Source: Thermocaproicibacter sp036260805
Lineage (GTDB): Bacteria > Bacillota > Clostridia > Oscillospirales > Acutalibacteraceae
NCBI GenBank assembly: GCA_036260805.1
Contig: DATALZ010000033.1
Span: forward strand, 1 to 17,215
Direction: 5' to 3'
Length of the DNA: 17,215 bases
The notes under the pieces were generated by a model. It was not told where the DNA came from. It saw only the letters and a program-made list of their open reading frames with translations, and did no database searches. Shown piece after piece: positions 1 through 7,419 of this stretch. Each line of letters begins with the position of its first letter. Within the stretch, counting starts at the first letter, position 1. Made by a program: the position numbers and the translations under genes.

Positions 1-1
1 T

Positions 2-520
2 TTTTTTCTAGGCTTTGCCGTGGGATTATTTGCAGTTGCGGCAATTTGCTTACTAATAGCTTTCATAGCAAAAAGTAATCAGAAAGAGAACTGCTACGAC
101 GAACGGCAGAAATATTTCAGAAGTAAAGCCATTCAGGCTGCGTATGCTGTTTTGGTTGTCTATTTAATCCTTTATGGTATGTTGAACTCGGTTTACGGGA
201 TACAATGGTTTGACAATTTTACAGGCTCGTTTATTGGAATCTGCCTGTCGATTACGGTATTTGCCGTAATATGTATCCTCAATGACGCATATGTAAAATT
301 TCAGGAAAAACCCGGCCAGACGATTATACTATTTGCCTTTTTGTCAATCGTAAATCTTGGGCTCGGATTTGTTAATGTTTTTGTGAGGAAAACCTGTTAT
401 ACAAACGGCCAGTTAAACTTTGACTGCATTAATTTAGTCGCTGGTATTGCACTCCTAATTATTCTTGTAGTTTTCATTCCAAAACAGCTTATCGACAAAA
501 GAAACTCGACAGCGGAGTGA
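2..520 (+). CDS. Multi-span membrane protein, 5'-truncated by window edge
   Basis: The frame is open from base 2 with no stop before it, so the gene probably begins upstream and the GTG at 20 is an internal codon rather than the start. About 170 residues are visible. Four hydrophobic stretches are seen, roughly at the N-terminus (FAVAAICLLIAFIA), YAVLVVYLILYGML, SFIGICLSITVFAVICIL plus IILFAFLSIVNLGLGFVNVF, and AGIALLIILVVFI, with a Lys/Glu-rich connector after the first. The protein ends shortly before the XRE regulator gene, 3 bases away, so the two are almost certainly co-transcribed. A small membrane protein paired with a short XRE repressor is a recurring Firmicutes arrangement, but I do not recognise the family with confidence and assign no function. 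Confidence 0.7.
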   Translation, partial: FFLGFAVGLFAVAAICLLIAFIAKSNQKENCYDERQKYFRSKAIQAAYAVLVVYLILYGMLNSVYGIQWFDNFTGSFIGICLSITVFAVICILNDAYVKFQEKPGQTIILFAFLSIVNLGLGFVNVFVRKTCYTNGQLNFDCINLVAGIALLIILVVFIPKQLIDKRNSTAE

Positions 521-523
521 TTC

Positions 524-721
524 ATGAAAAATCTGAAACTGAAGTCAGCCAGAGCGGCGCTGGATCTTTCTCAGAAGGAGCTTGCGGCTGCGGTGCATGT
601 TTCGCGGCAAACGATCAACGCGATTGAAAAAGGCGATTATAATCCCACAATTAAGCTGTGCATCTCCATTTGCAAAGTGATTGGGAAAACTTTGGATGAG
701 ATTTTCTGGGATGCAGAGTGA
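524..721 (+). CDS. Small XRE-family HTH regulator (65 aa)
   Basis: This is a single-domain DNA-binding protein of the XRE/Cro-C1 type. The helix-turn-helix lies at residues 16-35 (SQKELAAAVHVSRQTI...), followed by the usual NPTIKLCISICKVIGKTLDEIF segment, which closes the five-helix fold. There is no extra sensing domain; 65 aa is typical for the minimal form that accompanies small membrane proteins. The start at 524 is preceded by GGAG at 514-517, inside the 3' end of the membrane gene, so translation is probably coupled. It likely regulates its own two-gene unit; that is inference from the arrangement. A strong terminator follows directly. Confidence 0.88.
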   Translation: MKNLKLKSARAALDLSQKELAAAVHVSRQTINAIEKGDYNPTIKLCISICKVIGKTLDEIFWDAE

Positions 722-737
722 TTTTTTGAATCACAGT

Positions 738-794
738 GGAACCCTTTCCCGAAAACCCTGCAAGGCAGAGTTTTCGGGAAAGGGTTCCTTTTTT
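738..794 (+). terminator. Strong intrinsic terminator after XRE gene
   Basis: Perfect 19-bp stem with arms 738-756 and 770-788. The loop can itself pair as CTGC(758-761)/GCAG(765-768). It is followed by six T at 789-794. It lies 17 bases after the regulator stop codon and isolates this unit from the fructose operon. Confidence 0.93.
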
Positions 795-833
795 GCATAT
801 ATACATATGTCTGTTTCCACGGATATCATCATC

Positions 834-860
834 TTTTGGCAGGCAAATATCTTGCCAAAA
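834..860. repeat. Inverted repeat TTTTGGCA/TGCCAAAA
   Basis: Eight-base arms at 834-841 and 853-860 separated by 11 bases. There is no T-tract after it, so it is not a typical terminator. A partial third copy of the arm (ATTTGGCAG) occurs near 897-905, just upstream of the fructose operon promoter. It may be a protein-binding site; function unknown. Confidence 0.4.
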
Positions 861-910
861 GCATGGTATATATGACTTATAGATAGAAAGATGATATTTG
901 GCAGATTATT

Positions 911-939
911 TTCATAAGTTAATGACAATCAAATATAAT
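911..939 (+). promoter_or_regulatory. Sigma-A promoter of the fructose PTS operon
   Basis: A -35 element TTCATA (911-916, four of six consensus bases) and a perfect -10 TATAAT (934-939) are separated by exactly 17 bases. Expected transcription start is near 946, about 80 bases before the regulator start codon. AATCA-type repeats begin inside the -10 region and continue downstream. Confidence 0.65.
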
Positions 940-995
940 CATGATGTGATTCAAATAGTTCACAAACAATCATATAAAATCATAATCAGTCATAT
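927..995 (+). promoter_or_regulatory. Candidate operator: AATCA repeat cluster
   Basis: The motif AATCA/TGATT recurs at about 928, 937-941 and 947-951 (the last two form an inverted pair, AATCA-5 nt-TGATT), then at 968-973 (AATCAT), 978-983 (AATCAT) and 984-988 (AATCA). Several copies are about 10 bases apart, the helical repeat. The cluster overlaps the -10 box and transcription start of an operon headed by a DeoR-type repressor, a family that commonly binds repeated short sites near its own promoter. Autoregulation by the adjacent regulator is inferred. Confidence 0.5.
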
Positions 996-1024
996 ACATA
1001 GAACAACGAAGGTGAATGACAGGT

Positions 1025-1795
1025 ATGTTTGAAGAGGAAAGATTACATAAAATTGGGGAATACGTCCAAAATAAATCACGCGCATCCGTGCAGGAATTAT
1101 GCGACTTGTTTCAGGTGTCGGAGTCAACGATCCGACGGGATTTAAAAGAACTTGAAACCAGAAGCATACTGAAAAGAACGCATGGCGGTGCCGTGAATTT
1201 TCAGGCGGTTGCCTTTGAACCGACTTACAGTGAAAAAGAAGATCAATTTCAGGACGAAAAAAAACGTATTGCTCAAAAAGCAGCGGAATTTATTGAAGAC
1301 GGCGATTCCTTAATTATCGATTCCGGTACGACGACGCTTTACTTGGCAAACGAGCTCGCGAGATTCAAAGACCTTACGGTTGTAACAAACTCGATTCATC
1401 TGATGCAGAAGCTGTCTGTTTTACAGGGCATCAATATTATATCAACCGGCGGAATGCTCAGAACAAACACAATGGCTTTGGCCGGGCCAATGGCAGAGAA
1501 GTCATTGGAGCAGCTCCATGTAGACAAAGCATTCCTTGGGACAAATGGCCTGAATCTTGAAGAAGGTCTTACAACGCCAAATCTTGTTGAAGCATCCATA
1601 AAGCAGAAAATGATTGGCGCTTCGGATCAGGTGTTTGTTATGGCAGATCATACCAAAATCGGCTGCGTTTCTTTTGCAAGATTTGGGGAAATATCTGATA
1701 TAGATGCCTGCATTACCGGAAACGGGATTGCGAAAGAAGTAAAATCGCAGTTGGAAAAAAACAATGTCAAACTATATTTAACTGACAGCGATTGA
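1025..1795 (+). CDS. fruR: DeoR/GlpR-family repressor of fructose operon
   Basis: The protein is about 256 aa, the usual size for the DeoR family. An N-terminal winged helix-turn-helix (about residues 20-44, SVQELCDLFQVSESTIRRDL) is followed by the family hallmark RTHGGA (51-56). The C-terminal sugar-phosphate sensor domain includes IIDSGTTT and VVTNS. I prefer the ATG at 1025 over the one at 1016: the AAGGTGA at 1009-1015 is about 9 bases from 1025 but abuts 1016, and MFEEER is a typical family start. Being first gene of a fructose PTS operon, it most likely represses it and is relieved by fructose-1-phosphate; that ligand is inferred from the family, not shown by the sequence. Confidence 0.88.
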   Translation: MFEEERLHKIGEYVQNKSRASVQELCDLFQVSESTIRRDLKELETRSILKRTHGGAVNFQAVAFEPTYSEKEDQFQDEKKRIAQKAAEFIEDGDSLIIDSGTTTLYLANELARFKDLTVVTNSIHLMQKLSVLQGINIISTGGMLRTNTMALAGPMAEKSLEQLHVDKAFLGTNGLNLEEGLTTPNLVEASIKQKMIGASDQVFVMADHTKIGCVSFARFGEISDIDACITGNGIAKEVKSQLEKNNVKLYLTDSD

Positions 1796-1834
1796 TTCCA
1801 TATGCCAATGCCGAAAAGGTGCCGGAGGTTATAA

Positions 1835-2773
1835 ATGAGCGCGAAAGTATTGACTGTTACACTGAATCCATCAATCGATAAAACAATAACGGTTGAGAAA
1901 TTTGTTCCGTATGGCCTCAACCGTGTCTTGAAAACAAGACAGGACCCCGGTGGAAAAGGAATCAATGTTGCAAAGGTTTTGAAGAATTTCGGCGTTGATG
2001 TAACCGTATTTGGGCTGATTGCGGGAAGTCAGGGCAAACTTCTCACGGATTTTTTAAATAAAGCGGAGATAGAGACCGATTTTTTACAAATTCCGGGTGA
2101 AACCCGCACAAACCTGAAAATTTTTGATGAAAGCATCAACAAAATGACAGAAATTAACGAAACCGGGTTTCAGGTCACACCCGAAATTTTAGATTCCTTC
2201 CGGAACAAATTCAAGGAGTCAATTCGGGGAGCCGCTATGGTCGTACTCAGCGGAAGCCTGCCCCCTGGGATACCGGATGGTTTTTACGCAGAGTGTATTG
2301 CAGCTGCAAAATCCGAGGAAATAAGGACTGTGCTGGATGCCGATGCAGGCGCTCTTGCAGAAGGAATCAAGGCGGTTCCGTACGCAGTCAAGCCGAATAT
2401 TCATGAGCTGGAGCTTTTGAACGGACGTCATTTTACCAACAGCAATGAAGTCGTTGATGCGGTAAAAGCACTGATCAATACCGGAATCGAAATCGTGATT
2501 GTTTCCATGGGGGCGGATGGGGCAATCGTCGCGAACAAGGATGAGGCCTTTAAAGTGGATTCCTGGGATATCCCTGTAAAAAGTGCCACCGGTGCAGGGG
2601 ATTCCATGGTCGGCTCGCTTGTCTATTCCCTGCTGAGAAATGATTCCCTCTATGAAATCGCAAAAATTACAACAGCTGCGGGGACGATCACCGCATCAAA
2701 AGAGGGAACGCAGATTTGCACCAAAAATGAAGTGCTGCAGTCGCTTGAAAACGTTACCGTCAAAAAAATATAG
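1835..2773 (+). CDS. fruK: 1-phosphofructokinase
   Basis: A PfkB/ribokinase-family kinase of 312 aa that phosphorylates fructose-1-phosphate with ATP to fructose-1,6-bisphosphate in the cytoplasm, the step after EII uptake. The start TLNPSIDKT, the substrate motif GGKGINVAKVLKNFG at 39-53, NPH-like VKPNIHELELL at 186-195 and the ATP-site motif ATGAGDSMVGS at 251-261, with catalytic Asp256, are all intact. GGAGG at 1824-1828 is well spaced from ATG 1835. Tagatose-6-phosphate kinase (LacC) is the closest alternative in this family, but the fructose-type EII genes next door make fruK much more likely. Confidence 0.95.
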   Translation: MSAKVLTVTLNPSIDKTITVEKFVPYGLNRVLKTRQDPGGKGINVAKVLKNFGVDVTVFGLIAGSQGKLLTDFLNKAEIETDFLQIPGETRTNLKIFDESINKMTEINETGFQVTPEILDSFRNKFKESIRGAAMVVLSGSLPPGIPDGFYAECIAAAKSEEIRTVLDADAGALAEGIKAVPYAVKPNIHELELLNGRHFTNSNEVVDAVKALINTGIEIVIVSMGADGAIVANKDEAFKVDSWDIPVKSATGAGDSMVGSLVYSLLRNDSLYEIAKITTAAGTITASKEGTQICTKNEVLQSLENVTVKKI

Positions 2774-2804
2774 CTCTTTAATATAAATTAAGGGAGGATT
2801 TTTT

Positions 2805-4187
2805 ATGAAAAAGCTTTTGGCAGTGACAGCATGCCCAACCGGAATCGCACACACGTACATGGCGGCGGAAGCTTTGAAAAAGGCGGCAAAAGCGAAAGAC
2901 GTCGAGATCAAGGTCGAGACCCGCGGTGCGGTTGGCGTTGAGAATGCGCTGACTGAGGAAGAAATTGCTGAAGCGCATGCAATCATCGTAGCGGCAGACA
3001 TGGACGCCGATGAAGGAAGGTTCCAAGGAAAGCCCGTCATCCGTGTTGGTGCCGGGGCTGCAATCAAGGACCCTAATACATTAATTGATCAGGCACTTGC
3101 AATGAAATCCACGCCTACAACGTCAGATTTCATCGAAACGGTTCAAAAAGCCAAAGCAGAAAGAAGCTCTCAGCGAAAAGGCGTATACAAACATTTGATG
3201 TCCGGCGTATCATTCATGATTCCGCTGGTCGTTGCAGGCGGTTTGCTGATTGCATGTTCTTTCATATTTGGAATTCATGCATTCGAAAATCAGGGCACGC
3301 TCGCCTGGGGCCTCAAAAAGATCGGCGATGCCGCAATGGGATTAATGGTTCCCGTTTTAGCGGGCTATATCGCATTTTCCATAGCAGACAAACCGGGACT
3401 TGCGCCGGGGCTGATCGGCGGCATGCTCTCCTCAACTCTGGGCGCCGGTTTCCTGGGCGGTATCCTTGCCGGTTTTCTGGCAGGTTATACAGCAAAACTG
3501 CTGAAAGACCATCTGCCTATGCCAAAGAGCCTTGAAAGCCTGAAGCCTATCCTGATTATTCCGTTTATTTCCTCGCTGATTGTCGGATTGATTATGGTGT
3601 TTGTCATTGGTACTCCGTTTGCAATGCTGATGAATTCGCTGGTCTCCTGGCTGAAGAATATGGGTTCTGCCAATGCCATCCTTCTGGGTGTAATTATGGG
3701 CGCTATGATGGCGGTAGACATGGGCGGCCCGGTAAACAAAGCAGCGTACACGGTTGGAACCGCGTTGATTGCCAGCAGCATCTATGCGCCGATGGCTGCT
3801 GTTATGGCGGCCGGAATGACGCCTCCCATTGGCCTTGCATTGGCTACGTTCTTTGCTAAGAAGAAGTTTAACAATGAAGAAAGAGAAGCCGGGAAAGCAG
3901 CTCTTGTTCTGGGACTCTCTTTTATTACCGAAGGTGCTATCCCGTTTGCCGCAGCCGACCCGCTGAAGGTCATTCCATCCTGCATGATTGGTTCGGCGAT
4001 TGCCGGCGGTCTCTCCGAGGCATTCGGATGCTTGCTGAGAGCTCCTCACGGCGGCTTGTTTGTAATGCTGATTCCGAATGCTGTGCAAAACGTTCTGCAG
4101 TATCTGCTTGCGATTGCCATAGGTTCTGTTGTAACAGCACTTCTTGTCGTTTTCCTCAAGAGGGATAAAACAGCGCAAAAACAGTAA
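2805..4187 (+). CDS. fruA: PTS fructose transporter subunit EIIBC
   Basis: A 460-aa fusion of a cytoplasmic EIIB domain and a membrane EIIC channel. EIIB covers about residues 1-100 and starts with the fructose-family phosphoryl site VTACPTGIAHTYMAAE, with Cys10 as the phosphocysteine. A Lys/Arg-rich linker to about 130 leads into EIIC with many hydrophobic spans, including the family-typical MTPPIGLALATFF and TEGAIPFAAADP segments near the C-terminal half. It takes fructose from outside and delivers fructose-1-phosphate. No EIIA domain is fused; EIIA is a separate gene downstream. GGGAGG (2792-2797) lies 7 bases before the ATG. Mannose-type specificity cannot be excluded by sequence, but fruK next door argues for fructose. 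Confidence 0.93.
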   Translation: MKKLLAVTACPTGIAHTYMAAEALKKAAKAKDVEIKVETRGAVGVENALTEEEIAEAHAIIVAADMDADEGRFQGKPVIRVGAGAAIKDPNTLIDQALAMKSTPTTSDFIETVQKAKAERSSQRKGVYKHLMSGVSFMIPLVVAGGLLIACSFIFGIHAFENQGTLAWGLKKIGDAAMGLMVPVLAGYIAFSIADKPGLAPGLIGGMLSSTLGAGFLGGILAGFLAGYTAKLLKDHLPMPKSLESLKPILIIPFISSLIVGLIMVFVIGTPFAMLMNSLVSWLKNMGSANAILLGVIMGAMMAVDMGGPVNKAAYTVGTALIASSIYAPMAAVMAAGMTPPIGLALATFFAKKKFNNEEREAGKAALVLGLSFITEGAIPFAAADPLKVIPSCMIGSAIAGGLSEAFGCLLRAPHGGLFVMLIPNAVQNVLQYLLAIAIGSVVTALLVVFLKRDKTAQKQ

Positions 4188-4220
4188 AAGAAACAGCCTT
4201 GCAAATTTTTAACCTGGGTG

Positions 4221-4272
4221 CGATGCCCTGCGGCTTAACGCAGGGAGAGGCTCATACTGCAGGGCCGCATCG
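4221..4272 (+). other. Mutually exclusive hairpins between EIIBC and EIIA genes
   Basis: In the 120-base gap, CCCTGCG (4226-4232) can pair with CGCAGGG (4239-4245) across a 6-base loop. Alternatively GCCCTGC (4225-4231) can pair with GCAGGGC (4259-4265), extended by CGAT/ATCG after a 3-base bulge. The two folds use the same left arm and so exclude each other. No T-tract follows. The element could be an RNA processing or stabilising structure tuning EIIBC against EIIA expression; that is inference. Confidence 0.5.
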
Positions 4273-4307
4273 AAGAATTTCACAAACGAAAAAGTCCGGA
4301 GGCTTTT

Positions 4308-4766
4308 ATGAACATTTCAAATGTGATTAAAAAGGATATTATATTTTTAAATCTTGCCGCGAAAAACCGTGAAGAGGCATTGCAGCAAATTGTTGACGGT
4401 ATGGCGGCCGGCGGCTATGTATCGGATAAAAGCAAATATATGTCTGCAGTTATGGAACGCGAAAAAAGCGGCACTACAGGCATTGGGTTCGGTGTTGCCA
4501 TTCCTCATGGAAAATCGGAAGGCGTAACGTCTGCCTGTGTTGCCTATGCCAGATTAACAACTCCGGTCGACTGGAATTCCTTCGACGGCAAACCGGTTAC
4601 AAATATATTTTTGATTGGCGTTCCAAAAGAAAATGCGGGAAACGATCATTTGAAAATTTTAATAGCGCTCTCAAAAAATCTGATGCATGATGAATTCAGA
4701 GCCGCGCTGGAGCAGGCGGCGACACAGGATGAAATTCTCGCCGTTCTAAAGAATATGGACGACTGA
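4308..4766 (+). CDS. PTS fructose EIIA component
   Basis: A stand-alone 152-aa EIIA of the fructose/mannitol (PTS_EIIA type 2) family. It accepts phosphate from HPr on the histidine of the motif VAIPHGKS, His67, and passes it to Cys10 of the EIIB domain. The segment GTTGIGFGVAIPHGK (55-69) and the later LIGVPKENAGNDHLKIL are characteristic of the family. The start is supported by GGAGG at 4298-4302. In many bacteria this domain is fused to EIIBC or HPr; here it is separate. It sits between EIIBC and HPr in the order of the operon. Confidence 0.94.
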   Translation: MNISNVIKKDIIFLNLAAKNREEALQQIVDGMAAGGYVSDKSKYMSAVMEREKSGTTGIGFGVAIPHGKSEGVTSACVAYARLTTPVDWNSFDGKPVTNIFLIGVPKENAGNDHLKILIALSKNLMHDEFRAALEQAATQDEILAVLKNMDD

Positions 4767-4813
4767 ACGGTAGTTTCGCTGTTATAAATACAGGTTGAAA
4801 AGGATGAATCAAT

Positions 4814-5080
4814 ATGATCAGTAAATCATTTGTTATGAACTGTAAAGAAGGATTTCACCTCAGGCCTTCGCAGGTTCTTATGGAAGCGGCAACAAAATTT
4901 CAATCGGATATTATACTTAAAAAGTCTGAGAGCGAAGAAGCAGACGCAAAAAGTATTCTCGGATTGATGAGCCTGGGAATTGAAACAGGCGAAACCGTTA
5001 CTGTGGATGTAAACGGGCCGGATGAAAAGGAAGCCATTGATATGGTTGAAAAGCTCTTCAATAATAATTTTGACGAGTAA
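4814..5080 (+). CDS. ptsH: Phosphocarrier protein HPr
   Basis: An 88-aa HPr. The active-site histidine is His15 in GFHLRPS, and the regulatory serine equivalent to Ser46 is Ser47 in AKSILGLMSLG, so both the PTS relay and HPr kinase-based carbon catabolite control look possible. It carries phosphate from Enzyme I to EIIA. A weaker AAAGGA ribosome site ends about 9 bases before ATG 4814. It sits between the fructose EIIA and Enzyme I genes, so general PTS proteins are made from the fructose operon here. It could be a fructose-dedicated HPr with a second ptsH elsewhere; the window cannot tell. Confidence 0.95.
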   Translation: MISKSFVMNCKEGFHLRPSQVLMEAATKFQSDIILKKSESEEADAKSILGLMSLGIETGETVTVDVNGPDEKEAIDMVEKLFNNNFDE

Positions 5081-5131
5081 TTTCTAACAATTTACGCATC
5101 AACCGTCATGCTCATCCTGGAGGTTTAAGCA

Positions 5132-6865
5132 ATGGAAGAAAAAATCATAAAAGGTATCGGTGTTTCCGAAGGGATACGTATTGGAAGAGCGTTTGTTTTC
5201 ATGCACTCGCAAAACGTTGATATCGAGCGGAAAATATCGGAAGCGGAAGCAAACCAGGAAGAAGAACGTTTCCAGCGTGCGGCAGATGCGGCAGGCACTG
5301 AAATTGATGAGCTGATTTCCGATGTCGCTCAAAAGCTTGATGCAGGTAAAATCGGAGTTCTGAAGGGGCAGAAGGGCATCCTTGCAGATCCTGCGTATTG
5401 TCCCGAAATTAAAAAGCTGATTCATAAAAATCTGCTGTCATCGGAAACAGCGGTAAAACAGGTTACAGAAAAGTTTGCGAAAATTTTTGAGAATTTAAAA
5501 AATGATTATATGAAAGAGCGGTCTGCCGACATCAGAGATGTTGGAAATCGAATTCTGAAGATTTTGTCAGGCAAAAAAGCTGTTGACCTGAAGACAATCA
5601 AGGAGCCTGTCATCCTGATCGCCGACGACCTCTCGCCGACAGACACCATTCAGCTGAACAAAGAATATATTTTGGCATTTGCAACGCAAAAGGGCGGAAA
5701 AACGTCGCACACCTCAATCTTTGCAAAATCGCTTGGTATACCCGCAGCGGTCGGGCTGCCGGGGTTAACAGACGCTGTTTCCGACGGTGATACCGTAATT
5801 ATCGACGGCCTTGAGGGCTTGTGCATCCTTTCGCCGCAGAAAGATACAATTGATCAATATCTCGAGAAACAGAATGCAGAAGCGGCCGAAGAACTTTTGC
5901 TCCGGGAAAATATGCTTAACGCTGCTGCCACCAGTGACGGAAGCAGAGTTATTGTTGCCGCAAATATCGGTTCTTTAGCCGATGCGGGATTTTCGCTGGA
6001 GCAAGGCGCGAAAGCAGTCGGACTTTTTCGTACGGAACAGCTGTTTTTATCAAGAAATACGTTCCCCGATGAAGAAGAGCAGTTTCGGGAATATAAAAGT
6101 GTTGCTGAAAAGTTCTCTGAGAAGGAAGTTATTATCCGGACGCTGGACGTCGGGGGAGACAAATCCATCAGCTATCTCAATATCCCCAAAGAAGATAATC
6201 CGTTTTTGGGGTACCGGGCCGTTCGTTTGTGTCTGAACCAGAAGGAACTGTTTCTCACGCAGCTTCGTGCCATACTTCGGGCAAGCGCTTTTGGCAAACT
6301 CTCGATTATGTTCCCGATGATTTCCGGTTATGCTGAGCTAATGGCAGCAAAATCAGTTTTGGATGAGGCAAAGTCTCAGCTGAAATCAAATAAAATATCG
6401 TATGACGAAAGCATAAGGGTTGGAATTATGATCGAAGTGCCGTCAGCCGCCCTTATGGCGGATGTACTTGCACAGGAAGCAGATTTTTTCAGTATCGGTA
6501 CGAACGATCTGGTGCAATATACTTTGGCGGTAGACAGAGGAAACGAAAAAGTCTCCTATTTGTATGATTATTTTAATCCCGCAGTAATACGGTTGATAAA
6601 AAATATAGCAGACGCGGCGCATGCTGCCGGAATTCCAGTTGGAATGTGCGGTGGCATGGCGGGTGATCCTTCCGCTGCGCCATTGCTGATCGGCCTGAAT
6701 CTGGATGAACTCAGCATGGCAGCCGGTTCTGTTCCGAAAGTTAAAAATGCAATCCGTAAAGTGAGCAAACAGGAATGTGCGAGGCTTGCGAGTGAGTGCG
6801 CCCAATGCAAAACACCGGAAGAAATTCATAGAATTATAAGAGCCTTTAGCGCAAATAAAACTTAA
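5132..6865 (+). CDS. ptsI: PTS Enzyme I (PEP-protein phosphotransferase)
   Basis: A 577-aa Enzyme I of normal length that transfers phosphate from phosphoenolpyruvate to HPr. The N-terminal swivel/HPr-binding domain carries phospho-His193 in GGKTSHTSIFAKS, and the C-terminal PEP-binding barrel carries GLFRTEQLF (298-306), FSIGTNDLVQY (453-463) and the catalytic Cys506 in GMCGGMAGD. All key residues expected for activity are present. GGAGG at 5119-5123 is 8 bases from the ATG. It is the last gene of the fructose operon and is followed by a hairpin at 6883-6904. The nitrogen-PTS homologue PtsP would carry an N-terminal GAF domain, which is absent here. Confidence 0.96.
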   Translation: MEEKIIKGIGVSEGIRIGRAFVFMHSQNVDIERKISEAEANQEEERFQRAADAAGTEIDELISDVAQKLDAGKIGVLKGQKGILADPAYCPEIKKLIHKNLLSSETAVKQVTEKFAKIFENLKNDYMKERSADIRDVGNRILKILSGKKAVDLKTIKEPVILIADDLSPTDTIQLNKEYILAFATQKGGKTSHTSIFAKSLGIPAAVGLPGLTDAVSDGDTVIIDGLEGLCILSPQKDTIDQYLEKQNAEAAEELLLRENMLNAAATSDGSRVIVAANIGSLADAGFSLEQGAKAVGLFRTEQLFLSRNTFPDEEEQFREYKSVAEKFSEKEVIIRTLDVGGDKSISYLNIPKEDNPFLGYRAVRLCLNQKELFLTQLRAILRASAFGKLSIMFPMISGYAELMAAKSVLDEAKSQLKSNKISYDESIRVGIMIEVPSAALMADVLAQEADFFSIGTNDLVQYTLAVDRGNEKVSYLYDYFNPAVIRLIKNIADAAHAAGIPVGMCGGMAGDPSAAPLLIGLNLDELSMAAGSVPKVKNAIRKVSKQECARLASECAQCKTPEEIHRIIRAFSANKT

Positions 6866-6882
6866 ACCTTTTCAATATAAAA

Positions 6883-6910
6883 CAGCCGCCCATCTGGGCG
6901 GCTGAAATTA
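6883..6910 (+). terminator. Terminator at end of fructose PTS operon
   Basis: Nine-base-pair stem, CAGCCGCCC (6883-6891) with GGGCGGCTG (6896-6904), loop ATCT, 18 bases after the Enzyme I stop. The + side tail AAATTATTT is a poor U-tract, while the reverse strand has GTTTTATATT after the stem, so it could also act against transcripts arriving from the right. Confidence 0.7.
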
Positions 6911-6963
6911 TTTACATTGTGGAATCCAAATTAGGCGTTGCGGTGAGCATGGATGAATAAGGT

Positions 6964-7008
6964 AAAAAATTAGCAGGGCCTCTACGAGTTTTAACGTAGA
7001 GTGCCCTG
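6964..7008 (-). terminator. Terminator of the minus-strand CMD-like gene
   Basis: Arms CAGGGCCTCTACG (6974-6986) and CGTAGAGTGCCCTG (6995-7008) form 13 pairs with a single bulged T at 7002 and an 8-base loop. Read on the - strand, the stem is followed shortly by six T (6969-6964). It starts 11 bases beyond the stop of the 7020-7325 gene. Confidence 0.85.
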
Positions 7009-7019
7009 TGCAATGATTA

Positions 7020-7325
7020 TTATTCGATAAGTTCATTCAAATATGGTAATGCATCTGCGACCTGAATACCCATAATTGGCAACGGTACAAGAATAGCACT
7101 CCTTATTTCATCTACGCTTGCGCCATGCTCTTTTGCCTGCTGGATATGAAATGGCAGCCCACCATACATTTTTGTCGATACCAATACAGAAATATAGGCG
7201 AGGTCGTGAGTCTTTTTATCAAGTGCGCTTTTTTCTGACATTTTAAAAATTGCGCCCATAAATGCTTCGCCTATACCATCTGTTTCCTTCATGAACATTT
7301 TAAATCCGTCTGTAACTTTTTCCAT
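7020..7325 (-). CDS. Carboxymuconolactone decarboxylase-like (AhpD-fold) protein
   Basis: A 101-aa all-helical protein of the CMD/AhpD superfamily, shown by KKTHDLAYISVLVSTKMYGGLPFHIQQAKEHGAS pattern in the second half of the chain (residues 38-70), including His60 and the following AKEHGAS.DEI segment. There is no cysteine anywhere, so the AhpD-type CxxC redox pair is missing and peroxidase activity of that type is unlikely; the substrate is unknown. An AAGGATGG ribosome site precedes the start. It follows the sigma-factor gene on the same strand with a 94-base gap that holds a candidate promoter, and a terminator follows it. Pairing of CMD-like proteins with ECF-type sigma factors is known in bacteria, so it may be a target of that sigma factor. 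Confidence 0.82.
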   Translation of the reverse strand: MEKVTDGFKMFMKETDGIGEAFMGAIFKMSEKSALDKKTHDLAYISVLVSTKMYGGLPFHIQQAKEHGASVDEIRSAILVPLPIMGIQVADALPYLNELIE

Positions 7326-7349
7326 TGCTATCCATCCTTTCTGATTTGC

Positions 7350-7382
7350 ACCGAATTTTATCGGTTACAATCATAAAGACAA
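7350..7382 (-). promoter_or_regulatory. Candidate promoter and palindrome before CMD-like gene
   Basis: On the - strand a -35-like TTGTCT (7382-7377) and a -10-like TAAAAT (7360-7355) are spaced by 16 bases. The -10 sits in the loop of the inverted repeat ACCGA (7350-7354)/TCGGT (7361-7365), a possible operator. The match is moderate. Confidence 0.4.
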
Positions 7383-7419
7383 GATAGCAATTATAAAAAT
7401 ACGGTTTGAAGACATTTTT

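Noticed and set aside
20..22. GTG as start of the first gene
   Set aside because: The frame is open to the window edge and already encodes hydrophobic residues upstream; no ribosome site can be seen before it.
3432..4178. Long open frame of 248 codons on the - strand inside the EIIBC gene
   Set aside because: Fully antisense to a clearly conserved PTS gene, rich in His/Arg/Gln, no ribosome site and no recognisable domain; a coding shadow.
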